NCBI GenBank assembly: GCA_003645385.1
Contig: QNEY01000094.1
Coordinates: 1-6,669 of the forward strand
Source of the DNA: Gammaproteobacteria bacterium
GTDB taxonomy: Bacteria; Pseudomonadota; Gammaproteobacteria; Nitrosococcales; Methylophagaceae
Direction: 5' to 3'
Length of the DNA stretch: 6,669 nt
The position numbers and the translations under genes were made by a program. This document shows, in pieces, positions 1 through 5,046 of this stretch. The number at the start of each line of letters is the position of its first letter. The first letter of the stretch is position 1. The notes beneath the pieces are model-generated. The model was given only the letters and a program-made list of their open reading frames with translations, did not search any database and was not told the origin of the DNA.

Positions 1-561
1 ATACAACATATCACCGGGTCGTAAATCCCATGTTTGATCTGGAGTAAACTCCTGCAAAATTTGCAAACCTAAACCATCAATCAATTTGGCCTCATAGATA
101 GGTTCATCAGAAATTTGCCAGCGTCGTGTGCCCATTGCTTGCAGTAAGAATACATCATAGCTATCCGTGTGAGGGCCCACAGTGCCAAATTCAGGAGCAT
201 AACTGATCATCAGATCATCGCGACGCCAATCTGGAATAAATCGAAATGGATCAAGTAAATATTGTACTTCAGGTAGGTGTTTATCTACATCTTGGACCAA
301 CATTGTCCAATGTGTTGCTGGCAAACGGGCAAAATCATCTTCTGATAATGGCCCATTGGTGACTTGCCAAGGACCAGCTTGACCATTTTCTTCAATCAGT
401 CGAGACTCAATCGCAGGTTCACAAGCCAAACCCGCTAAATCATCAGCTGATATAGGTGATTCGAAATCAGTATATGCTTGCCGAATTAATAATGGTTTCT
501 TCTGCCAATATTGATCTAGAAACTGTTGTTGACTCAGAGCAGTATTAAAAAATACTGCCAT
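1..561 (-). CDS. roxA: RoxA/YcfD-type ribosomal protein L16 arginine hydroxylase, C-terminus missing (cut by window edge)
   Basis: The visible 187 residues are the N-terminal part of a cupin/JmjC-type Fe(II)- and 2-oxoglutarate-dependent oxygenase. In E. coli the homologue YcfD hydroxylates an arginine of 50S protein L16, so the product acts in the cytoplasm on ribosome components. I translated it by hand. Landmarks shared with E. coli YcfD are YWQKKPLLIR near residues 18-27, PISADDLAGLA at 36-46, SRLI at 53-56, PDWRRDDLMIS at 110-120, and the core GPHTDSYDVFLLQ at 129-141. This core supplies the first two iron ligands, His131 and Asp133. The frame is open to base 1 and ends at RPGDMLY, just before the expected IPPxFPHxG segment, so the third iron histidine and the C-terminal dimerisation/winged-helix part lie outside. 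The ATG at 561 is two bases after the NfeD stop and has no clear Shine-Dalgarno, suggesting coupled translation as the last visible gene of the qmcA unit. Confidence 0.93.
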   Translation of the reverse strand, partial: MAVFFNTALSQQQFLDQYWQKKPLLIRQAYTDFESPISADDLAGLACEPAIESRLIEENGQAGPWQVTNGPLSEDDFARLPATHWTMLVQDVDKHLPEVQYLLDPFRFIPDWRRDDLMISYAPEFGTVGPHTDSYDVFLLQAMGTRRWQISDEPIYEAKLIDGLGLQILQEFTPDQTWDLRPGDMLY

Positions 562-563
562 AG

Positions 564-1001
564 TTAAACATGTTCGACTTGAAATAATACATTATTAACA
601 CTAACTACCTTTATTTTAGTACCAGAAGGACAATCCTTACCTTCAATTTTCCAAGTTGAATCATCAACTTGGACCTTACCCTGACCATCTATAATAGGCT
701 CTTTAAGCGTGATCACCCGGCCAATATATTGCTCACCACGACGATTAAGTAAAGGTTCATCAGTTGCAATCGGATTTTTACTATAATAATGACGCCACAC
801 CACGATACTAATGACTGATAAAGTTGCAAATAGAAATACTTGATATTCCCACTGCATTTCTGGCATCAAGAATAAGGCAACACCAGTCAAAAAAGCTGCA
901 ATTGCCATCCATAAAGCAAAAAATGTTGGTGCTAATATTTCTATAATTACCAACACAACGGCAATTATCCACCAATGCCAAAAATCCATTACTACTTCCA
1001 T
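564..1001 (-). CDS. nfeD: Short NfeD-family membrane protein (YbbJ-like partner of QmcA)
   Basis: This is a 145-residue inner-membrane protein of the short NfeD class, close in length to E. coli YbbJ and lacking the N-terminal ClpP-like serine protease domain of long NfeD proteins. Three hydrophobic segments lie at about residues 9-30, 32-47 and 53-69. They are followed by a soluble OB-fold-like domain at about 88-145 with the typical pattern GRVITL, GQGKVQVDD, TWKIEG, SGTKIKVVSV and LFQVE. Short NfeD proteins are known to be encoded next to stomatin/SPFH proteins and to act with them in membrane-microdomain organisation or quality control; the exact biochemical role is not established. Here it follows qmcA directly, with two bases between that stop and this ATG. 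The start at 1001 is favoured over the in-frame ATG at 989 because AAAGGAG sits seven bases upstream of it, inside the end of qmcA. Confidence 0.92.
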   Translation of the reverse strand: MEVVMDFWHWWIIAVVLVIIEILAPTFFALWMAIAAFLTGVALFLMPEMQWEYQVFLFATLSVISIVVWRHYYSKNPIATDEPLLNRRGEQYIGRVITLKEPIIDGQGKVQVDDSTWKIEGKDCPSGTKIKVVSVNNVLFQVEHV

Positions 1002-1003
1002 CG

Positions 1004-1927
1004 TTATGCTCCTTTATTACCAAAGGTATCTTTAGCAAGCTCAGCTATACCCCCCAAAGCTCCTATTACACTGCTGGCTTCAAGCGGCATTAATATTACT
1101 TTGTGATTATCAGCTGATGCCATGTCTTTAAGTGCTTCAATATATTTTTGGGCCACAAAATAATTTATCGCCTGGATATCACCTTTGGCAATTGCCTCTG
1201 ACACCACAAATGTTGCACGTGCTTCTGCTTCAGCCAAACGTTCACGCGCTTCCGCATCTCGAAAAGCGGCTTCTCTTCGTCCTTCTGCATCAAGCATTAC
1301 TGCTTGTTTCTCACCTTCAGCTTTTAGGATTTCTGCTTGACGTAATCCCTCAGCTTCTAAAATATTGGCACGTTTTTCACGTTCAGCCTTCATTTGACGA
1401 CCCATTGCTTCAACTAAATCAGCTGGCGGTGCAATGTCTTTGATCTCAATACGGGTCACTTTTACACCCCAAGGTGTGGTGGCATCATCGACTACACCTA
1501 ATAAACGTGCATTAATCTCATCACGCTTAGATAACAACTCATCCAGATCCATCGATCCCATTACTGTACGGATATTGGTCATCGTTAAATTTAAAATAGC
1601 ATTATGTAAATTATTCACTTCATAGGCCGCTTTAGCTGCATCTACAACTTGAAAAAATACCACACCATCAACCCGCACCATCGCATTATCTTTGGTAATG
1701 ATTTCTTGGGATTGTACATCCAGAACCTGTTCCATCATATTGATCTTGGCACCGATACTATCCATTACCGGCACAATTAAATTTAAACCGGGACGAAGTG
1801 TTCGGGTATATCGACCAAATCGCTCAACAGTAAACTCGCGTCCTTGTTGAACAGATTTGACACCCATCAATATTACAATTATGGCTAATGCCATAAAAAA
1901 GAGTACAAACGCAGAAAAGCCTTCCAT
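1004..1927 (-). CDS. qmcA: QmcA-type SPFH/stomatin-family membrane protein
   Basis: This 307-residue protein matches E. coli QmcA (about 305 residues) almost end to end. A single hydrophobic anchor at residues 6-22 precedes an SPFH/band-7 domain at about 26-185, with recognisable blocks TVERFGRYT (33-41), PGLNLIVP (46-53), KINMMEQVLD (61-70), LTMTNIRT (114-121), PWGVKVTRIEI (152-162) and PPADLVEAM (167-175). A charged coiled coil at about 176-245 follows, carrying AEG/AEA at 192, 203, 214 and 225, an exact 11-residue spacing. The C-terminus is the QmcA-like MPLEASS...GIAELAKD. Such proteins oligomerise on the inner membrane and scaffold proteins such as FtsH-type proteases; that role is family knowledge, not seen here. 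The gene leads the unit with NfeD and roxA. AAGGAG seven bases before the ATG fixes the start. Confidence 0.96.
   Translation of the reverse strand: MEGFSAFVLFFMALAIIVILMGVKSVQQGREFTVERFGRYTRTLRPGLNLIVPVMDSIGAKINMMEQVLDVQSQEIITKDNAMVRVDGVVFFQVVDAAKAAYEVNNLHNAILNLTMTNIRTVMGSMDLDELLSKRDEINARLLGVVDDATTPWGVKVTRIEIKDIAPPADLVEAMGRQMKAEREKRANILEAEGLRQAEILKAEGEKQAVMLDAEGRREAAFRDAEARERLAEAEARATFVVSEAIAKGDIQAINYFVAQKYIEALKDMASADNHKVILMPLEASSVIGALGGIAELAKDTFGNKGA
1009..1015 (-). promoter_or_regulatory. Ribosome binding site of the NfeD gene
   Basis: AAAGGAG is read on the minus strand seven bases before the ATG at 1001. It lies within the last codons of qmcA and decides for the longer of two in-frame ATG starts. 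Confidence 0.8.
1223..1354 (-). repeat. Four 11-residue repeats in the QmcA coiled coil
   Basis: Residues 192-235 consist of four consecutive 11-residue units beginning AEG, AEG, AEG and AEA. Undecad spacing is typical of stomatin/SPFH coiled coils, which use 11-residue rather than seven-residue periodicity. It is a protein-level repeat; the bases are only partly conserved. Confidence 0.75.
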
Positions 1928-1934
1928 TACATTT

Positions 1935-1940
1935 CTCCTT
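1935..1940 (-). promoter_or_regulatory. Ribosome binding site of qmcA
   Basis: AAGGAG is read on the minus strand with seven bases to the ATG at 1927, close to ideal spacing. It supports strong initiation of the first gene of the unit. Confidence 0.82.
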
Positions 1941-1948
1941 CATTGAAA

Positions 1949-1976
1949 ATATTATTAGCGCGATAATAACAGTAAA
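1949..1976 (-). promoter_or_regulatory. Possible sigma70 promoter for the qmcA-NfeD-roxA unit
   Basis: On the minus strand TTTACT (1976-1971) and TAATAT (1954-1949) are separated by 16 bases. Transcription would begin near 1942, giving a leader of only about 15 bases that just includes the ribosome site. Both hexamers are imperfect and the region is AT-rich, so chance matches are likely; this is the best candidate rather than a firm promoter. Confidence 0.35.
1952..1969. repeat. Imperfect palindrome in the qmcA upstream region, possible operator
   Basis: TTATTA and TAATAA form perfect six-base arms around the centre GCGCGA. It lies over the spacer and -10 of the candidate qmcA promoter, where a dimeric regulator could bind. 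No known operator was recognised, and AT-rich palindromes of this size can arise by chance. Confidence 0.3.
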
Positions 1977-2036
1977 AGATCTAAATACAGATAAATCTTG
2001 GACATTTTGCTAAACAAGCCTGACAATATATCCAAA

Positions 2037-2047
2037 TGTTATATAAC
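2037..2047 (+). promoter_or_regulatory. Possible extended -10 element for csiV
   Basis: TG at 2037-2038, one base, then TATATA at 2040-2045 resembles an extended -10. It sits inside the perfect ten-base palindrome GTTATATAAC (2038-2047). No TTGACA-like -35 at correct spacing was found; CTGACA at 2020-2025 is only 14 bases away. A start near 2052 would leave about seven bases before the ATG, which fits the missing Shine-Dalgarno. Confidence 0.3.
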
Positions 2048-2058
2048 CTACATCAGAT

Positions 2059-2802
2059 ATGAAATCACAATATTACATCGTACAAGTTATTCTCTCTGCC
2101 TGTTTGCTCTTGTTGAGCTTCCAATTACATGCGGAGCAGTGGTATCACGTCGAGTTAATTGTATTTGAACAGCTTGATACCATTACCGATGAACAATGGC
2201 CGGAAATGACTGAGTTCAGTACTAGCGAATTATCAGCAGATACCGAAATTTCATTGAGCCAACCAGACACCACGGAACCACTTATAAATAGTGAAACTGA
2301 ATTACTGCCAGATATGGAAACGTCTTTAATCCAACCTGCGACCACAGATTCACTTAATAATGCAGCCCTTCGTTTAAGTCAATCATCGCGCTATCAAGTG
2401 CATTACCATAATGCATGGCAGCAACCAATCATGACAAAACACAATGAAAAAACCGTAATAATAAACTCCGACAATGATCTTATTAAAGGTAATATTCGTC
2501 TCTATAAAGAAACCTATCTACATGCTGCTTTGGATTTATGGCTCATACAAAACACCGAGGTTCAAATCAATAGCTGGTCAGATTTTTCACCAGAAGGTGA
2601 GGTGGTTGAAGTGCCTCGTAACCCACATTTAGAAGAATCACGACGTGTTCGCACCAAAAAACTGTATTTCTTTGATCATCCTAAAATGGGTGCATTATTA
2701 CAGCTCACTCCAATTGAAACACCTGAAGCAGTATTAGTTGATTTGGAACAATTAGAAACTTACTCTTTACCGACTGAAGCTGAATCTACTGTAAGCGAAT
2801 AA
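2059..2802 (+). CDS. csiV: CsiV-family peptidoglycan-binding/cell-shape protein precursor
   Basis: A 247-residue secreted protein. The N-terminus is a classic Sec signal peptide: KSQYY, hydrophobic stretch about 7-22, LHA at 23-25, probable cleavage before Glu26. The mature protein opens with WYHVELIVFEQ (28-38), the family hallmark. After a low-conservation acidic linker (about 43-105) come blocks typical of CsiV: RYQVHYHNAWQQP (111-123), GNIRLYKETYLHAALDLWL (144-162), and LEESRRVRTKKLYFFDHPKMGALLQLTP (starting at 191), matching the usual ESRRMRSxELHYLDHPxxGVLVxITP. CsiV of Vibrio cholerae binds peptidoglycan and is needed for LpoA/PBP1A-mediated wall synthesis, so a periplasmic role in wall growth is inferred. 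The linker contains a degenerate 24-residue duplication. No convincing Shine-Dalgarno precedes the ATG, but the signal peptide starts there and no better start exists. Its 3' end overlaps the convergent phosphorylase gene by 17 bases. It is divergent from qmcA. Confidence 0.88.
   Translation: MKSQYYIVQVILSACLLLLSFQLHAEQWYHVELIVFEQLDTITDEQWPEMTEFSTSELSADTEISLSQPDTTEPLINSETELLPDMETSLIQPATTDSLNNAALRLSQSSRYQVHYHNAWQQPIMTKHNEKTVIINSDNDLIKGNIRLYKETYLHAALDLWLIQNTEVQINSWSDFSPEGEVVEVPRNPHLEESRRVRTKKLYFFDHPKMGALLQLTPIETPEAVLVDLEQLETYSLPTEAESTVSE
2239..2382 (+). repeat. Degenerate tandem duplication (2 x 72 bases, 24 codons) inside csiV
   Basis: Residues 61-84 and 85-108 align without gaps with 11 of 24 identical by my count: DTEISLSQPDTTEPLIN against DMETSLIQPATTDSLNN is the clearest part. 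The unit lies in the acidic, Thr/Ser-rich linker between the conserved N-terminal strand and the rest of CsiV. The DNA copies have diverged much more than a recent duplication would. Confidence 0.6.
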
Positions 2803-3526
2803 GCTCATCTAAAATTTGTTTAACTTGCTCTACGCCCTCGGTAACAGTACGTTCTATATCTGTCATTGTGATAACTCCATCAGTTAAACCCGCTGCCCAA
2901 TTGGCCATCACAGCACATGTCGCATAAGCGATATTTAATTCACGAGCTAAACTAGCTTCAGGCATGCCGGTCATACCTACCATTGCACACCCATCCTGCG
3001 CCATGCGTTTAATCTCAGCCACTGTTTCCAGTCGCGGTCCTTGAGTTGCACCATAAGTACCACTATCCACTACAGCTAAACCTTGTCGTTCAGCTGATAA
3101 CAAAATTTTCTCACGTAAATCCTGATCATATGGATAACTAAAATCGATATGTTTATCCGCAGTAAAATCATCACTATAAAAGCTCTGCTCACGGCCATAT
3201 GTGTAATCAATAATCTGGTCAGGAACAGCCAATATTCCGGGGACCATATCATCACGAATACTACCCACAGCAGCTACCGCAATAATTTGTTCCACTCCTT
3301 GTTGATGTAAAGCCCAGATATTGGCACGATAGTTTATTCGGTGTGGTGGAATGGTATGGTGTTCACCATGGCGAGGTAAAAATATAACTGCGTTGCCGTG
3401 GAAGTCGCCCACTAACAAATCACCTGAAGGTAAGCCAAATGGCGTTTCAACTTTACGCTGTTCGATAATATTTAGGCCGTCTAAAGACGTTAACCCAGTG
3501 CCACCAATAATAGCTAGTTTACCCAT
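2786..3526 (-). CDS. S-methyl-5'-thioinosine phosphorylase (MTIP; PNP/MTAP family)
   Basis: This 246-residue enzyme belongs to the PNP/MTAP phosphorylase family and is about the length of Pseudomonas aeruginosa MTIP (PA3004). The reaction is methylthioinosine plus phosphate giving hypoxanthine and 5-methylthioribose-1-phosphate. Visible motifs are GGTG (8-11, phosphate loop), RHGEHH (52-57), PHRINYRANIWAL (61-73), AVGSI (86-90), GATQGPRLET (159-168), GMTGMPEASLA (184-194) and MANWAAG (207-213). My alignment by eye places Asn209 at the position of Asn243 in human PNP and Asp220 in human MTAP. An Asn there favours a 6-oxopurine (hypoxanthine) over adenine, and no MTAP-like second Asp is present. 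The upstream gene is a hypoxanthine/guanine phosphoribosyltransferase; its TAA shares one base with this ATG (TAATG), and GAGGAAA lies just upstream, so translation is probably coupled. The alternative call of MTA phosphorylase is less likely because of the base-binding residues. Confidence 0.9.
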   Translation of the reverse strand: MGKLAIIGGTGLTSLDGLNIIEQRKVETPFGLPSGDLLVGDFHGNAVIFLPRHGEHHTIPPHRINYRANIWALHQQGVEQIIAVAAVGSIRDDMVPGILAVPDQIIDYTYGREQSFYSDDFTADKHIDFSYPYDQDLREKILLSAERQGLAVVDSGTYGATQGPRLETVAEIKRMAQDGCAMVGMTGMPEASLARELNIAYATCAVMANWAAGLTDGVITMTDIERTVTEGVEQVKQILDELIRLQ

Positions 3527-4068
3527 TAATCAATTTCCTCAACAGCATAGATGCCAGGTGCATTGCGCCAATAACCTTGATAGTCCATACCAAAACCGAA
3601 TACATAACAATCTGGTACGGTTAACCCTATAAATTCAGGTGGCAAACCAACTTTATTCTCGTGCGCCTTATCAATCAAGCTTACGCAACTCACTGATTTA
3701 GCACCAGCTTGCTCACAATATTTTCTCAAAGCCTGCAAGGTCACACCTTCATCAAAAATATCTTCGATAAGGATTACCGTTCGGCTTGCTAACTCCGTAG
3801 TTGGTTTATGCAACCAATTTAGCTCACCTCCGATGGTTTTTTCGCCATATCGAGTGAGATGAATATAGTCCAGCTCTAACGGAAAGCTTAATTTTGGCAA
3901 CAAATGTCCAGTAGTGATTACTGAACCATTCATTACACATAATATTACCGGGTTTGAATTTGCATACTGTTCCGTTAAAGAAGCTGCTAACCGATCAAGT
4001 GCTTCATCAATGTCTGTCATTGAATATAATTGTTTTGAATTATCAAAAATTGTCTGTAAGTCTTTCAT
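3526..4068 (-). CDS. Hypoxanthine/guanine phosphoribosyltransferase
   Basis: A type I phosphoribosyltransferase making IMP or GMP from hypoxanthine or guanine plus PRPP in the cytoplasm. Starting at ATG 4068 it has 180 residues. Visible features are CVMNGSV (44-50, pyrophosphate-binding loop, usually LKGS in classical Hpt), LDYIHLTRYG (66-75), the PRPP loop VILIEDIFDEGVTL (98-111) with the acidic pair Glu102-Asp103, SLIDKAH with Lys134 as the purine O6 contact, and YVFGFGMDYQGYWRN (155-169), equivalent to VGYGLDYxExYRN. The DEG in the PRPP loop, instead of DTG, marks the gammaproteobacterial subgroup rather than E. coli Hpt. A longer frame begins at TTG 4086, but that codon has no ribosome site and lies only about six bases past the likely transcription start. 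ATG 4068 has a weak GAGAAA upstream and is preferred. The gene pairs functionally with the downstream phosphorylase, which releases hypoxanthine. Confidence 0.88.
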   Translation of the reverse strand: MKDLQTIFDNSKQLYSMTDIDEALDRLAASLTEQYANSNPVILCVMNGSVITTGHLLPKLSFPLELDYIHLTRYGEKTIGGELNWLHKPTTELASRTVILIEDIFDEGVTLQALRKYCEQAGAKSVSCVSLIDKAHENKVGLPPEFIGLTVPDCYVFGFGMDYQGYWRNAPGIYAVEEID

Positions 4069-4098
4069 TGATTTCTCATGGTTCAATTTTATTAAGCT

Positions 4099-4104
4099 AT
4101 TATA
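4099..4104 (-). promoter_or_regulatory. -10 element for the phosphoribosyltransferase-MTIP unit
   Basis: The minus strand reads TATAAT exactly, within TATATAATAG. A start about seven bases on (near 4092) gives a leader of roughly 24 bases to ATG 4068, which supports that start codon over TTG 4086. No good -35 was found at 16-18 bases. The plus strand over the same bases reads TATTAT/TATATA and could serve the importer unit in the other direction. Confidence 0.5.
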
Positions 4105-4120
4105 TATGGCAATTTTGTAT

Positions 4121-4127
4121 TAAGGAG
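4121..4127 (+). promoter_or_regulatory. Ribosome binding site of the binding-protein gene
   Basis: TAAGGAG lies seven bases before ATG 4135. It is the strongest Shine-Dalgarno of the importer unit, in keeping with binding proteins being needed in excess over the other subunits. Confidence 0.85.
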
Positions 4128-4134
4128 CTAAGAA

Positions 4135-5046
4135 ATGCGCCGTTTTTGGTCGCTTTTTCTATTTGTGATTATCTTTGTTGTGGCTTTGATCGGTTTAAAT
4201 TCCCAATCGACCATCCAAAAATCACAACAAGCAACGCCAAAACGGATCATTACACTTGCTCCCAGCATTACTGAAACTGCATTTGCCTTAGATTTAGGTG
4301 ACAATATTGTTGCGGTAACAGATTATTGTGACTTCCCCTCTGAAGTGCTCAATCTACCAAAAGTTGGAGGGTTTGTTGATCCTAATCTAGAGGCTATCGT
4401 TGCTCTCCAGCCCGATTTAGTAATCTTATTAGCCAACCAACAACGAACTATTAAACAACTCCAACAGCTCAATATTCCAACACTGGCGGTATTTAATACT
4501 AGATTGAGTAATATAAAAGAGGCTATCCATATCATCGGGCAATATACTCAACATCAAAAACAGGCACAGCAGTTATTGGCTGATATTGAGCAAAAAATTA
4601 CAATTATCAAGGAAAAAACAAATGGCTTGGCTCGCCCCCGTGTAATGATTACTATGGGTCACAGCATTGGTAGTGAACATATGAAACAAGTTTTTATCGC
4701 AGGTCAAAATGACTTTTATAATGACTTGATCACACTGGCTGGTGGGCAAAATGCCTATCAGGATAATCGGTTAAATGTACCTTCATTATCCATTGAAGGA
4801 ATTATGAAAATTAATCCACAAGTTATTATTGATATTTTCCCTGAGGCCAATGATCACGATGCTGATCTTAATAATGTACTGCAACAGTGGAAAAATCTGG
4901 ACCACATTGATGCTGTCAAAAATAATCGTATGCATATTATCCAAGAAGATTATGCCACTATCCCAGGACCACGAATTTTCCTGTTGCTTGATCAATTTTC
5001 CCGGTTAATTCATCCAGAATTGGATTGGGAGAATGTCTCACCATGA
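4135..5046 (+). CDS. Periplasmic substrate-binding protein of a cobalamin/Fe(III)-chelate-type ABC importer (BtuF/FecB class)
   Basis: A 303-residue class III (helical-backbone) binding protein. The N-terminus is MRRF followed by a hydrophobic stretch at about 5-21 and no lipobox cysteine. Because no AxA site follows, it may remain an uncleaved membrane anchor. Lobe 1 begins at RIITLAPSITETAFALDLG (37-55), then VTDYCDFP (61-68), PKVGGFVDPNLEAIVALQPDLVILL (from 75). A long middle helix at about 125-160 leads to lobe 2, with GHSIGS (175-180), LITLAGGQNAY (198-208), SLSIEGIMKINPQVIIDIF (217-235) and IPGPRIFLLLDQFSRLIHPEL near the end. Glu86 and Glu221 occupy the positions of the two BtuF glutamates that dock onto permease arginines (inference by alignment). 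TAAGGAG lies seven bases before the ATG. It is first in a three-gene unit and its TGA overlaps the ATPase ATG. Cobalamin, cobinamide or an iron siderophore are all possible; the sequence does not decide. Confidence 0.87.
   Translation: MRRFWSLFLFVIIFVVALIGLNSQSTIQKSQQATPKRIITLAPSITETAFALDLGDNIVAVTDYCDFPSEVLNLPKVGGFVDPNLEAIVALQPDLVILLANQQRTIKQLQQLNIPTLAVFNTRLSNIKEAIHIIGQYTQHQKQAQQLLADIEQKITIIKEKTNGLARPRVMITMGHSIGSEHMKQVFIAGQNDFYNDLITLAGGQNAYQDNRLNVPSLSIEGIMKINPQVIIDIFPEANDHDADLNNVLQQWKNLDHIDAVKNNRMHIIQEDYATIPGPRIFLLLDQFSRLIHPELDWENVSP

Noticed and set aside
1132..1443. Open plus-strand frame of 103 codons opposite qmcA
   Set aside because: Leucine/histidine-rich shadow of the conserved minus-strand coiled-coil codons. 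It has no ribosome site and resembles no known family.
1928..2058. Small RNA or tRNA gene in the csiV-qmcA gap
   Set aside because: No cloverleaf, stable hairpin or terminator-like stem with a T-run is visible. The region is AT-rich and fits divergent promoters.
2145..2345. Open minus-strand frame of 66 codons inside csiV
   Set aside because: Its Ser/Val-rich repetitive composition is the complement of the csiV linker repeat, and csiV itself is well supported.
4069..4086. TTG start at 4086 adding six residues to the phosphoribosyltransferase
   Set aside because: A rare start codon with no ribosome site, only about six bases after the predicted transcription start. ATG 4068 fits the promoter and the family length better.
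4087..4134. Cobalamin riboswitch or Fur box before the importer
   Set aside because: The space is far too short for a cobalamin riboswitch, and no GATAAT-type inverted repeat matching a Fur box was found.
3954..4274. Open plus-strand frame of 106 codons spanning the divergent promoter region
   Set aside because: It runs through the start regions of two recognisable genes in a different frame and has no motif or ribosome site.
5025..5042. Upstream TTG start adding six residues to the ABC ATPase
   Set aside because: It lies within the binding-protein gene without its own ribosome site. ATG 5043 gives the standard ATGA overlap and the usual family N-terminus.
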